Positions 35,571-44,576 are shown, numbered from the stretch's first letter. The stretch is 64,000 bases of DNA from Bacteroidaceae bacterium (GCA_024401215.1 JAKSLL010000009.1:1-64000), one strand, 5' to 3'. Numbers and translations are program-made. The notes: generated by a model not told the origin, from the sequence alone.

Positions 35571-35656
35571 GGATAGTCGCAAAATAATATATACAAGCCT
35601 AACGATTTGATTGCCAGTGTTATATTTTTTGTATCTCTGCATAAGAAACAAAAAAA

Positions 35657-35692
35657 TCCCCCAAACTGCTTTGTACGGCCTGTTTTGGGGGA
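35657..35692 (+). terminator. Hairpin inside the left IS end
   Basis: TCCCCCAAAC pairs with GTTTTGGGGGA (one bulged base). It precedes the transposase start by 17 bases and could block read-through transcription from outside, as known for other IS elements. Confidence 0.6.
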
Positions 35693-35709
35693 AACGAAAA
35701 TTAATCGTC

Positions 35710-37093
35710 ATGGCAAAGGTACAACAAATTTCTGAAATAACACCAAGTTTTGCGTTCACAGAGTTCGATTTTTACAAAGATTATGAAGAATCTTTTAAAA
35801 AGCGAGATTGGACGCATTCATGCCCTCCTTCCGCTGCATGAAATGGCTGTCAGGTTCGGACTTGTAGATTCGCATCCGCATAAGAAAGCCGGTCGCAAAT
35901 CTTACTTCAGTCCGGAAGGCAAGGTGGCGCTCATGTTCCTCAAGTCGTACACAGGATTGTCTGCCCCAAAGCTTATGGAGCAACTCAACGCAAACATCCA
36001 CTATCAAATATTCTGCGGTATCCGAATCAATTCAAGGAATCCTCTGACCAACTATAAGCTCATTGATGACATCATCCTAAAGTTGTCCAACCGTCTGAAG
36101 ATACAGAATCAGCAGGAAGCACTGGCAGAAGCATGGAAGCCCTACATGAAGAATCTTGATACGCTCTATACCGATGCTACATGTTACGAGAGTGCCATGC
36201 GTTACCCCACCGATGCAAAGCTGCTGTGGGAATGTATAGAAAAGGTGTATCCGATGATGTGCGAGGCAAGCCGTGAGCTCGGCATTCACCGCATGAGGAC
36301 GAAATACCTTGATGTGTCACGTGACAACATGGCTTATGTGAAGCAACGCCGTCACACCAAGCAAAGAACTCGCAAGATGATCTGTCGCCTGTTGGATTTG
36401 CTGGGGAAGATACTCGCAGAGCTGAGAAGGCTTGACAGGGAGAATCCTTGTGCAGGACTCTTCTCTGACAAGCAACTTGCAGAAATAGAGACGATAACGA
36501 AGATATACCGTCAGCAGCGCAACCACCAGAAGAGTGGCAACGCAAAGGAAAGCATCCCTAATCGTATCGTAAGCGTCAACAAGCCATACATCCGTCCAAT
36601 CGTAAGAGGAAAGGAGATAAAGAAGGTCGAGTTTGGAGCCAAGTGCAACAACATCCTGATTGATGGCATGTCGTTCATCGAGAAGCTATCCTTCAACGCC
36701 TTCAGCGAGGGCACACGCCTTGTACATTGCGTAAAGCTTGCAGAGAAACTCTTTGGAGAGAAGATTGCCAAACTGGGCGGTGACTGCAGCTATTCCGGTA
36801 ATGACAACCGCACCTTCTGCAGTGACGAGAACATTGTGACATCGTTCTCACAAAAAGGGAAAAAGCGGGAAGCGACAGTTTCTGTCAGCATGGTCAGGAA
36901 AGAACTTGCCCGTGTACGCGCCACTGCAATGGAAGGATCCTTTGGAACACAGAAGGAGCATTACGGGCTCAAGCGGATTAACGGTCGAATCAAAAGAACG
37001 GAAATCCTGATTATCTTCTTCGGTATCCATACGGCTAATGCGGTGCAACTGGCAAGGAGAATTGCGAAGGCAGAACTCAGCCAGGCTGCCTAA
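35710..37093 (+). CDS. DDE transposase (IS5/IS1182-like), two frames
   Basis: The body lies in one frame (open from 35750, about 440 residues); its natural N-terminus lies in another (ATG 35710, MAKVQQISEITPSFAFTEFD). The frames join smoothly as DYEESFKK plus SEIGRIHALL near CTTTTAAAAAGCG (about 35792-35804), needing a +1 or -2 shift. This may be slippage on the A-run or an inactivating mutation. Catalytic regions seen are TLYTDATCYESAMRYP (first Asp), GGDCSYSGNDNR (second Asp) and AMEGSFGTQKEHYGLKRI (Glu). An N-terminal DUF772-like helical domain precedes them. Confidence 0.82.
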
Positions 37094-37106
37094 CCTCATA
37101 TCGTTC

Positions 37107-37143
37107 GGACATTTTCCCTCATGCAAGGGATAGCTATGTCCTG
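37107..37143 (+). terminator. Hairpin behind the transposase gene
   Basis: GGACAT pairs with ATGTCC and, inside, TCCCT pairs with AGGGA. There is no U-run, so this is a possible terminator or a structural part of the right IS end. Confidence 0.4.
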
Positions 37144-37342
37144 ACGAAACAAAAATCAACTCAAATAACGACAAAACTACGAAAAATGGCAGACAAGGGC
37201 AACCTTGGAAGGTATACCCTCGTCAACAAATATCAATATCTTGGAATTAAACGACAATCCCTATATTAATGAGGTGTATTCTTGTCTAAGGTAAGCATTC
37301 GATTAACATTATTGTATGATGCGCATAAAAGAAAAAACTTGA

Positions 37343-37406
37343 AAAACATTATAAAAACCGTATTACAGAATTGTTTCCAAGGTTTTATAATGTTTTCCAA
37401 GGTTTT
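37343..37406. repeat. Inverted and direct repeat between IS and apgM
   Basis: AAAACATTATAAAAACC (37343-37359) is inverted as GGTTTTATAATGTTTT (37381-37396) with one extra base. TTTCCAAGGTTTT occurs at 37374-37386 and again at 37394-37406. The rest of 37262-37611 shows no credible gene. Confidence 0.5.
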
Positions 37407-37611
37407 TCTTTCCGCACGAAGTGTAAAATCCAACATCTTACACAAAATATTGCAGTACCAATTATTTAAATTACATCAAGCAGAATGCTATGCCATTCTT
37501 AAAGTGTGTTATCTGTGTTCGAAAAATATTGTGTTTCTATTGAATAAAACATTCTATATGGCAGATGATTTCTGTATATTCTTGATGCTTGAGACAAAAA
37601 CACAAACCTAC

Positions 37612-38925
37612 TTATTTTTCATCCATGAATGCCTTTATGAATCCATCCTTTTCGAGGTTGCCATAGACACCTTGCTTGCAAGCCTCCTCGTCGAAAGTCT
37701 GCACAGAGTCGGGTTCGATGCCTGGAGCATAGATGAGGAAAGGTATTGGTTCATTGGTGTGTGTGCGATGGGCAACAGGTGTTGGATGGTCGGGAAGCAC
37801 AGCGATAGCCACTGGTTCAAGATCTGCTGTCGGTGTGCCAGCCTTGCCCCAATCCTTCACAGCCTCATAGATCGGACCTACAGCACGCTTGTCAAGATTC
37901 TCGATAGTGGTGAGCTTCAGGTCGAGATCGCCATCATGTCCAGCCTCGTCTGATGCTTCGATATGAAGATATACGAAATCATCTGTCTTAAGCGCTTCGA
38001 TGGCAGCTGCCGCCTTACCCTCATAATTGGTGTCGTACAACCCTGTAGCACCCTCCACATCAATGACACGCAAACCAGCAAGGCTGCCAATGCCACGGAT
38101 AAGGTCAACAGCAGTAATCACAGAACCACGCTTAATCTGTGGGAATGTTGTTGTGAGAGGCGTCATGTGAGGTCGATAGCCGCCAGCCCAAGGCCAAATG
38201 CTGTTTGCAGGGTCCTTGCCTTCTGCAAGACGCTGAATATTGAAAGGATGAGCAGAAAGCAGAGCCTGTGACTTCACTATGAGAGCATTGATAAGGGCTG
38301 CTGTCTTGGCTGCAGATATCGCTGTCGGCTTGCCTCCATTGGAGATGTGCGCCTGTTCGGCATCTATGTCTGGCTGAACAAGCAACGGACGCCATGACTT
38401 GAGAGGCACATCGTGAGGAGGTGTGCATTTAATGAACTTGCTTCCGCCGTTGATGACAAGGAGATGACGATACTGCACTCCTGTGTAGAAATGCACCACA
38501 TTGCCATACTCAGACACTATATCTGGGTCGGTAGCAAGCTTCTCCTGCAGATATTTGATGAGGATGTCGCCCTCCTCTGTTTCAAGACGGCCACACGAAT
38601 GGTTCTTTATGTGGTCACCCTCAATGCAGATGATATTGCATCGGATTGCCATATCATCAGGAGCGAGTTCAACGCCAATAGATGCTGCTTCGAGAGGGCC
38701 TCTACCTTCATACACCTCGTTTTGGTCGTATCCCAAGATACTGCTGTTTGCCACCTCGCTGCCTGGATGGAAACCATCCTGCACAGTCTTCAGCATGCCT
38801 GTCTTGCCTGCCTTTGCAAGCATATCCATATATGGAGTTTTTGCGTATTGGAGAAGCGTCTTGTTGCCAAGCTTTTCAACTTGCCAGTCAGCCATCCCAT
38901 CTCCTAATATAATTATGTGTTTCAA
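37612..38925 (-). CDS. apgM: apgM-family phosphoglycerate mutase-like protein; likely homoserine kinase
   Basis: 437 residues of the archaeal-type cofactor-independent phosphoglycerate mutase family (alkaline phosphatase superfamily). Metal/nucleophile motifs: HIIILGDGMADW (Asp), PGSEVANSSILGYD (nucleophile Ser), GRGPLEAASIGV, and HIEASDEAGHDGDLDLK near the C-terminal half. The start is unusual: TTG 38925 (KHIIILGDG), preceded by AAAGGTAAAAGG; the next ATG would remove the metal-binding GDG. It follows thrA by 52 bases. Bacteroidota lack a classical thrB, and this thrA-linked protein has been proposed to phosphorylate homoserine. I favour that role over glycolysis, by context. Confidence 0.85.
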   Translation of the reverse strand: MKHIIILGDGMADWQVEKLGNKTLLQYAKTPYMDMLAKAGKTGMLKTVQDGFHPGSEVANSSILGYDQNEVYEGRGPLEAASIGVELAPDDMAIRCNIICIEGDHIKNHSCGRLETEEGDILIKYLQEKLATDPDIVSEYGNVVHFYTGVQYRHLLVINGGSKFIKCTPPHDVPLKSWRPLLVQPDIDAEQAHISNGGKPTAISAAKTAALINALIVKSQALLSAHPFNIQRLAEGKDPANSIWPWAGGYRPHMTPLTTTFPQIKRGSVITAVDLIRGIGSLAGLRVIDVEGATGLYDTNYEGKAAAAIEALKTDDFVYLHIEASDEAGHDGDLDLKLTTIENLDKRAVGPIYEAVKDWGKAGTPTADLEPVAIAVLPDHPTPVAHRTHTNEPIPFLIYAPGIEPDSVQTFDEEACKQGVYGNLEKDGFIKAFMDEK

Positions 38926-38977
38926 ACCTTTTACCTTTTATATTTTACAAAGATGATCCAATTTCAAGAGAATAAGC

Positions 38978-41440
38978 CTAAATATTTGCTATGCTCATTA
39001 TATCCGCAAACACACCCGCAGCTGTAACGCTTGCGCCTGCTCCATATCCCTGAATAAGCATTGGGTACTGGTAATAGCGCTCAGTTGTGATGAGGATGAT
39101 GTTGTTGCTGCCTTCGAGGTCGTACAGAGGATGATGCTCATCAACTTTCTGCAAAGACACACATCCCTTGCCATTCTCCAGCTTAGCAACAAAACGCCAA
39201 CGCTGATGCGCTGCCTCCACCTCTTTACGCTCTGCCTCAAACTGTGCATCGAGCGAAGGGAGGTTCTTCCAGAAGTCCTCAAGCGAGCCGTCAAAGAATG
39301 ACTGAGGGATGAAGAGTGACTTCTCCACATCCTCCTGGCTCATCTTGTAACCTGCCTCACGGGAGAGGATGACAAGTTTGCGAATCACATCCTTGCCCGA
39401 GAGGTCAATACGTGGGTCGGGCTCTGCGTATCCCTCCTCTTTAGCAAGACGCACAGTCTCAGAGAAAGGTATGTCAGCAGATATCGTGTTGAAAATATAG
39501 TTGAGGGTGCCTGAAAGCACAGCCTCAAGCTTCAGTATCTTATCGCCAGAATTGATAAGGTCGTTGATAGTGTTGATGATAGGAAGTCCTGCACCAACAT
39601 TTGTCTCGAAGAGGTATTTCACCCCACGCTTGCGGGCTGTCTCCTTGAGCAGGCGGTAGTTTTCGTAATCGCCAGATGCAGCAACCTTATTTGCAGCAAC
39701 AACGGAGATGTTGTTGTTGAGGAAGTCATAATAGAGAGTTGGCACCGAACTGCTTGCTGTACAATCCACAAACACGCTATTGAAGATGTTCATGCCGATA
39801 ATCTCCTCTTTGAGTCTCTCATTGTCGGAAGATGGCGCTTCCTTGAGTTTGGCACGGAAAGCGTCAATATTGAAGTCAGAGAGATCTATGCCGTTGCGGT
39901 CGAAGATAGCATTATGGCCGCTTGCCACGCCAACAACATTTATTTTCAGATTGCGCTCTTTCTTCAGTTTCTCCTGCTGATTGGCAATCTGCTCAAGAAG
40001 GCTGCCTCCTACTGTGCCTACTCCGCAGAGAAACACATTCAGCACCTGATACTCGCTAAGGAAAAAACTGTCGTGGATGACATTAAGTGACTTGCGGAGC
40101 GACTTGCTCTCAACGACAAACGAGATATTTGTCTCTGAAGCACCCTGAGCACAAGCTATGACACTTATACCACTTCGTCCGAGAGTGCCGAAGAGCTTGC
40201 CCGCAATACCTGGCGTATGCTTCATATTCTCGCCCACGATAGCCACTGTTGCCAAGTCGCGCTCAAGCTTCATCTTATACATAGCTCCCATCTCTATCTC
40301 CTTGGCAAACTCAGCATTGAGCACCTCGCAGGCTGCATCAGCATCTTCATTGCGTACACCTATTGATGTGCTGTTCTCTGACGAAGCCTGTGACACCATA
40401 AACACGCTGATGCCATTAGCCGCCAAAGTAGAGAAGATGCGCTGGTTTACTCCTACGACACCCACCATAGAAAGACCGCTGACGGTGATGAGTGAGGTGT
40501 TGTTGATTGAAGACACACCCTTGATGGCACGCGAACTGTCGCCACTATCGTTTGTTATGATTGTGCCTGGGTCTTGAGGGCGGAAGGTGTTCTTAATAAG
40601 AATTGGGATATTCTTAACGCATACAGGGTAAATTGTTGGCGGATAGACAACCTTCGCACCGAAGTTGCATAACTCTGTCGCCTCGACATAAGAAAGCTTG
40701 TCGATAGGATATGCAGTATTGATGACGCGAGGGTCGGCAGTCATAAAGCCTGACACGTCTGTCCATATCTCAAGCACTTCAGCATCAAGAGCAGCTGCAA
40801 GGATTGCCGCAGTATAGTCGGAACCTCCACGGCCAAGGTTTGTCACCTCACCTGTGACGCAATCGGTGGATATGAATCCTCCGCACAAACAAACCTTATG
40901 GTCGGCATTGCCACTCTTGAAGTCCTTGAAAGCATCAAGAATGAGAGGATTGCTGATGGTGTTTGTATAAAGATTCTTACCCTGCTTATGCTTTGTCTTG
41001 ATGAACTCAAGAGAATTGTACCATTTAGCATTGCTGATGAGGGCAGCCACTATATTGCTTGATATTCTCTCTCCATAAGAGACAATAGCGTTGCTTGTCT
41101 TCTCGCTCAAGTCGCCAATAAGGAACACTCCCTGGTAGATGCTCTTGAGCTGTCCGAGAAGTTCGTCAACAACACTCAGCAGCTTGCTCTTCTTTTCAGC
41201 GTCAGAAATAATTGATTCTATCATCTGGTGGTGACGCTCCACCATTTCAGTATATGAGGTGAGGTATGCCGCATCGCCAGCAACAGCAAGCTTACTGGTG
41301 TTGATAAGCTTGTCGGTAATACCGCCAAGGGCTGATACAACTACAACTACAGGCTCATCGCATGCCTCTACAATTTTCTTCAGATTGAGAATACTCTCTA
41401 CGGAACCTACGGATGTTCCGCCAAACTTTAATACTTTCAC
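38978..41440 (-). CDS. thrA: Bifunctional aspartate kinase / homoserine dehydrogenase
   Basis: 820 residues with two enzymes in one chain. Residues 1-290 are aspartate kinase (KVLKFGGTSVGS; GRGGSDYTAAILA; IWTDVSGFMTADPR). Residues about 310-460 hold two ACT regulatory domains (SLITVSGLSMVGVVGVNQRI; TVAIVGENMKHTPG). Residues about 465-820 are homoserine dehydrogenase (FLCGVGTVGGSLLEQI; FVDCTASSSV; NVGAGLPIINTINDLINSGD; EGYAEPDPRIDLSGKDV). It catalyses the first and third steps to threonine and methionine. The start is GTG 41440. The ACT domains predict feedback by threonine; a leader peptide and hairpins upstream suggest attenuation too. Confidence 0.95.
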   Translation of the reverse strand: MKVLKFGGTSVGSVESILNLKKIVEACDEPVVVVVSALGGITDKLINTSKLAVAGDAAYLTSYTEMVERHHQMIESIISDAEKKSKLLSVVDELLGQLKSIYQGVFLIGDLSEKTSNAIVSYGERISSNIVAALISNAKWYNSLEFIKTKHKQGKNLYTNTISNPLILDAFKDFKSGNADHKVCLCGGFISTDCVTGEVTNLGRGGSDYTAAILAAALDAEVLEIWTDVSGFMTADPRVINTAYPIDKLSYVEATELCNFGAKVVYPPTIYPVCVKNIPILIKNTFRPQDPGTIITNDSGDSSRAIKGVSSINNTSLITVSGLSMVGVVGVNQRIFSTLAANGISVFMVSQASSENSTSIGVRNEDADAACEVLNAEFAKEIEMGAMYKMKLERDLATVAIVGENMKHTPGIAGKLFGTLGRSGISVIACAQGASETNISFVVESKSLRKSLNVIHDSFFLSEYQVLNVFLCGVGTVGGSLLEQIANQQEKLKKERNLKINVVGVASGHNAIFDRNGIDLSDFNIDAFRAKLKEAPSSDNERLKEEIIGMNIFNSVFVDCTASSSVPTLYYDFLNNNISVVAANKVAASGDYENYRLLKETARKRGVKYLFETNVGAGLPIINTINDLINSGDKILKLEAVLSGTLNYIFNTISADIPFSETVRLAKEEGYAEPDPRIDLSGKDVIRKLVILSREAGYKMSQEDVEKSLFIPQSFFDGSLEDFWKNLPSLDAQFEAERKEVEAAHQRWRFVAKLENGKGCVSLQKVDEHHPLYDLEGSNNIILITTERYYQYPMLIQGYGAGASVTAAGVFADIMSIANI

Positions 41441-41468
41441 GAGGAAATTAAAAATTAAAAGTTAAAAA

Positions 41469-41564
41469 TTATAATAAAAAAACAGCATGTGCTGACCTTT
41501 CGACTGTAGTCAGAATAACGAGATCTGCATGACATGTAACAGTCGAGCCGATACACATGCTCAT
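41469..41564 (-). CDS. Putative thr operon leader peptide, 31 residues
   Basis: A short frame from ATG 41564 to TAA 41471-41469 in the thrA leader, starting only about 5 bases after the predicted transcription start, hence nearly leaderless. It begins MSMCIGSTVTCHADLVILTT and contains four Thr and two Ile codons, including adjacent Thr codons over one hairpin arm. This resembles leader peptides of amino-acid attenuators such as E. coli thrL. An alternative is chance. Confidence 0.55.
   Translation of the reverse strand: MSMCIGSTVTCHADLVILTTVERSAHAVFLL
41476..41546 (-). promoter_or_regulatory. Candidate attenuator of thrA: competing hairpins
   Basis: On the minus strand TCGACTGT (41546-41539) pairs with ACAGTCGA (41507-41500). 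A second stem CTGAC/GTCAG (about 41514-41490) would enclose that second arm, so the two cannot coexist. Then CAGC-ACAT-GCTG followed by seven T (41493-41476) gives a weak terminator-like hairpin. The arrangement overlaps the leader peptide codons. Confidence 0.5.
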
Positions 41565-41573
41565 AATACAATG

Positions 41574-41606
41574 CAAAATTACTACAATTTGCAATAATGA
41601 CAAAAA
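41574..41606 (-). promoter_or_regulatory. Bacteroidota-type promoter of thrA
   Basis: Minus-strand TTTTTG (41606-41601), a 19-base spacer and TAATTTTG (41581-41574) fit the consensus closely. Confidence 0.75.
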
Positions 41607-41630
41607 GAAAAAGACGCAAAGTAACTATTT

Positions 41631-41868
41631 AATTAAGAATTAAGAGTTAAGATTTAAGATTTAGCAGGGACAAGCAGACTCTCTGATGTAAACTTTTAAT
41701 TAAGAATTAAGAGTTAAGAGTTAAGATTTAGCAGGGACAAGCAGACTCTTTGATGTAAACTTTTAATTAAGAATTAAGAGTTAAGAGTTAAGATTTAGCA
41801 GGAATTAGCGTACGAATGTTTGCTGACTCCTTGCTAAATCTTAAATCTTAACTCTTAATTTTGAATTG
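41631..41868. repeat. 67-bp tandem repeat with inverted end, behind gldN
   Basis: Units start at 41631, 41698 and 41765 (each AATTAAGAATTAAGAGTTAA); the period is exactly 67 bases, and the third unit is cut after about 40 bases. Units one and two differ at only a few positions. The core is repeated inverted at 41832-41868 (TTGCTAAATCTTAAATCTTA and onward), so unit three and the inverted copy form a stem of nearly 30 bp. It separates the gld operon end from the thrA promoter and probably acts as a terminator region. Confidence 0.8.
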
Positions 41869-41879
41869 AACAATTTCTG

Positions 41880-43010
41880 TTAATGACGCTGACGGCGTAC
41901 GGACACTCGTGGCCCGCTTGAGGCACTTGATGAACTTCTGCCCTCCTTCTCCTTCTTCTGGCTGCTTGTGCCTTCTTTCTTTTCCGCCACAGAGGTTGCG
42001 CCACGGCGAGTTGTGCTTGCTGCAACAGCCCCCTTGTTCTTCTTCATCTTGGCGGCTTCAAGAGCAGCAATAGAATCTTTTCTTGCAAGTTCGAGAGAGT
42101 CAACAGGAGTCTTCCATATATGCTCCTCAAAATCTGTCATCTCCTTTTCTATCTTCTTCTGCAAAGATTTCATCGAATCATTTCCTGTAGAGTCGGAAGG
42201 ATCGACCATCTGGGCTAATGACTTGCCCTGCATATTTGTTATCATATAGATGTCGCCTTTGTAATGATTTGTAGAGAAGAAGTCGTCGATTGACATCTTT
42301 GCTGCATTGTTGATGTTACTTGTCATCACAAGATACTTGCTGAGATATGTCTTCACATCATCATACTTAACCCAGAACATAGGTGACTTTCGACTGTCGC
42401 CATCACCCCATCCTCCCATATTGATGAGCGGACAAAGTGCCACCACTCGGGAGTGGTAGGTTGCTGTATTCTGGTCATAATAGCTTGACTCCTTGATATA
42501 GAAGGCTTTGACCTCTGCTGAAGGAATATCGCTGTCTTCGACTTTGACTGAGCTGCCACTGCCCTCGTAGAAGATGCTATAGTTGCGGAGCATCTCCTCA
42601 AAGTCCAGTCGGCTTGACTCTGTCTGACGAAAATCCTCTCTACCTGTATTGAGGTCGTGCTTGTATGCAGGCACTCTTCCGGCATTCAGCAATTTGAAAA
42701 GCAGCGTAAAGAGGTTCATCGACTTTCCCTCTGGCTGCACAGGGTAATAGAGCGGAGCATTCTCGTCTTTCTCGAGGTCGAGCGAACGGTAGATGTCTCT
42801 GCGCCAGCTTGGGTCGTCAGGAACATCGACAGCAGTAGGGAACATCAGGGCAGCACGGTCAGACACCTGTTGTGCCCTTTCTGTTCTTGAGTTCCTATTA
42901 GCAGCAGATGTTCTTAAACTGCTTTTGTCCTCGGTACGTCTTTTTGCGGGCTGAGCAGCAAGACTGCCTACCAAGCAAAACGCTATGATTGTGAATAATA
43001 TCTTCTTCAT
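41880..43010 (-). CDS. gldN: Type IX secretion component GldN/PorN
   Basis: 376 residues with a signal peptide (ILFTIIAFCLVGSLAAQ). The central region carries GldN features (DVPDDPSWRRDIYRSLDLEK; YPVQPEGKSMNLFTLLFKLL; YYDQNTATYHSRVVALCPL). With GldK it forms the periplasmic ring of the T9SS. The C-terminus is a long basic, Ser/Lys/Arg-rich tail (about residues 300-376, ending VSVRRQRH), probably disordered. Three bases separate it from gldM. It is the last gene of the cluster. Confidence 0.93.
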   Translation of the reverse strand: MKKILFTIIAFCLVGSLAAQPAKRRTEDKSSLRTSAANRNSRTERAQQVSDRAALMFPTAVDVPDDPSWRRDIYRSLDLEKDENAPLYYPVQPEGKSMNLFTLLFKLLNAGRVPAYKHDLNTGREDFRQTESSRLDFEEMLRNYSIFYEGSGSSVKVEDSDIPSAEVKAFYIKESSYYDQNTATYHSRVVALCPLINMGGWGDGDSRKSPMFWVKYDDVKTYLSKYLVMTSNINNAAKMSIDDFFSTNHYKGDIYMITNMQGKSLAQMVDPSDSTGNDSMKSLQKKIEKEMTDFEEHIWKTPVDSLELARKDSIAALEAAKMKKNKGAVAASTTRRGATSVAEKKEGTSSQKKEKEGRSSSSASSGPRVSVRRQRH

Positions 43011-43013
43011 ATT

Positions 43014-44576
43014 TTAGTTTATTATGACTTCAACAGGTGAAGTAAGAGTTCGTTCTATTCCATCTGGACCCACAACACGGATGCTGCTTATGTTGAAAAG
43101 CTTGCCTCTGTTGAGCGAGCGTATTTTGCCTAACTGACTCGGAGTGAACTGCGATGAATTGCTTGCATCAGGCACGACATTACCCATATTGTCAACGAAG
43201 AGAATCTGGAAGCCAACAACCTTGAAGGCGATGTCGAGCAAACCGTCATCGATGGCAGCACCTATACCTCCAGCAGAGACAATAGCCTGTTTAGAGATGC
43301 GTCCTCCCTTGAATCGAGTAGAGTTGCCATTTGCATCGGTATATTGAATGTATCCTGTTGGATCAGGAAGCTTTCTCACATGGAAAGAGAATTTGCCCAT
43401 CTCCTGCTGACGCCCCTCATTCTCGGCGGTAACAGTGAATGTCACATCCTGCCCTATCTTTGAAGGCACGGCAATGTAGTTGCCATCTTTCTTCTTTGTG
43501 AGCGAGCCGTTAGTCATCGAAAGATTTATCTTGTTGACAGGCACACCAGGCACACTCACGCTGATAGGGTTCTGATAACCAGCATACAGCATATTCATCA
43601 TTGTTGCACTCACAGTTGCTGATGGCTCTACTACGGTGTATGGCTGTGAGAATTCACGTCGGATAGACTCGCCATTGCCATTCTTCATCACAAGATAGCC
43701 TTTAAGTGTGAAGTCGCCTGTGCTTCCGCATACTGTCTCATAACGTCCATTCTCCGACTTGAGAAGGGTATTTCCAACATAAATCTCTGGTCGCTGAGTG
43801 GTGTCGACAGCCGCCATAATGATTTGTGCAGAGAATTTTCCGCCTCTGACCACCGTCTGTGAATTAGGAATGACATAAGCGTTTATCTGGTTAACACGCA
43901 CATCCTTAACATCGATATTTGAGATGAGCTGGTGAAGCACCTCGCCCTCGGCATAGCGCACATCTGTCTGAAGTTTGGTGAGAAGTGTGATAGCAGCTGC
44001 TACAGGAGTGTTCTCAAACATAGACTCCTGCCAGTTTTTGCCGAGCAGCTTAGCCTTTTTTGATGTCACCTCCGTTGTGAGATTAGCACTAACAATCTTC
44101 TTCTGCTTGTCATCGTTTATCATCTTTGTTATGCCAGTGCGATATGACTCAATAGCCTTCTTGAGCTTCTCTCCCTGTCCTACGCCAGGAGCAAGCATAA
44201 CGTGGGTGGCAGCCTCAAGATTGTCACGGCCTTCGATATTATTCACATCGGCATCTTCGCCATCTGCCTCGATAGCGATTTTCTTCTTGAGGTCTTCTGC
44301 CAGGTTATACAGGGAGTCTGACATCTTGCTCACCTCCTGAGCTTTGTTGTACCATTCACGCACCTTCTCAGGATTCTGCTTATATGCCTCCTCAAGCTTC
44401 TTATAAATCTCCTCGTTCTGCATGTTGGAATTATCCTTCGAGCGAGTGAGAGCCTCATCCACAAGAGTAAATCCCTCGAGCACATCTGATGACACATTCA
44501 GCGCCAACATTGCCATCAGCACCAAATACATCAGATTGATCATCTTCTGACGAGGACTAAGTTTTTTTCTTATCAT
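43014..44576 (-). CDS. gldM: Type IX secretion motor protein GldM/PorM
   Basis: 520 residues. The N-terminal cytoplasmic start (KKLSPRQKMINLMYLVLMAM) contains the single transmembrane helix that packs with GldL in the proton-driven motor. A large periplasmic part of stacked domains follows (DVRVNQINAYVIPNSQTVVRGGKF; YQNPISVSVPGVP; GYIQYTDANGNSTRFKGGRI). Length matches known GldM. It reaches the GldK/N ring across the periplasm. Its gene lies 16 bases after gldL. Confidence 0.95.
   Translation of the reverse strand: MIRKKLSPRQKMINLMYLVLMAMLALNVSSDVLEGFTLVDEALTRSKDNSNMQNEEIYKKLEEAYKQNPEKVREWYNKAQEVSKMSDSLYNLAEDLKKKIAIEADGEDADVNNIEGRDNLEAATHVMLAPGVGQGEKLKKAIESYRTGITKMINDDKQKKIVSANLTTEVTSKKAKLLGKNWQESMFENTPVAAAITLLTKLQTDVRYAEGEVLHQLISNIDVKDVRVNQINAYVIPNSQTVVRGGKFSAQIIMAAVDTTQRPEIYVGNTLLKSENGRYETVCGSTGDFTLKGYLVMKNGNGESIRREFSQPYTVVEPSATVSATMMNMLYAGYQNPISVSVPGVPVNKINLSMTNGSLTKKKDGNYIAVPSKIGQDVTFTVTAENEGRQQEMGKFSFHVRKLPDPTGYIQYTDANGNSTRFKGGRISKQAIVSAGGIGAAIDDGLLDIAFKVVGFQILFVDNMGNVVPDASNSSQFTPSQLGKIRSLNRGKLFNISSIRVVGPDGIERTLTSPVEVIIN

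Larger units (their letters stand above)
35570..37261 (+). mobile_element. Insertion sequence, 1692 bp, with 7-bp target duplication
   Basis: The ends GGGATAGTCGC (35570-35580) and its right counterpart (complement GGGATTGTCGT, 37261-37251) match at 9 of the first 10 positions. Directly outside both ends lies TATATTA (35563-35569 and 37262-37268), a 7-bp target duplication. The element carries one DDE transposase gene, a hairpin inside its left end and an imperfect hairpin behind the gene. The exact duplication points to a fairly recent insertion. Size and transposase suggest the IS5/IS1182 type. Confidence 0.85.

Noticed and set aside
37282-37953. 223-codon open frame on the plus strand after the IS
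   Set aside because: Half of it is antisense to the C-terminus of apgM; the rest is AT-rich without motifs or a start signal.
38978-41440. Frameshift between kinase and dehydrogenase halves of thrA
   Set aside because: The frame is continuous; the two activities are a normal natural fusion.
41631-41808. CRISPR array
   Set aside because: The 67-bp units are contiguous tandem copies with no unique spacers, and no cas gene is present.
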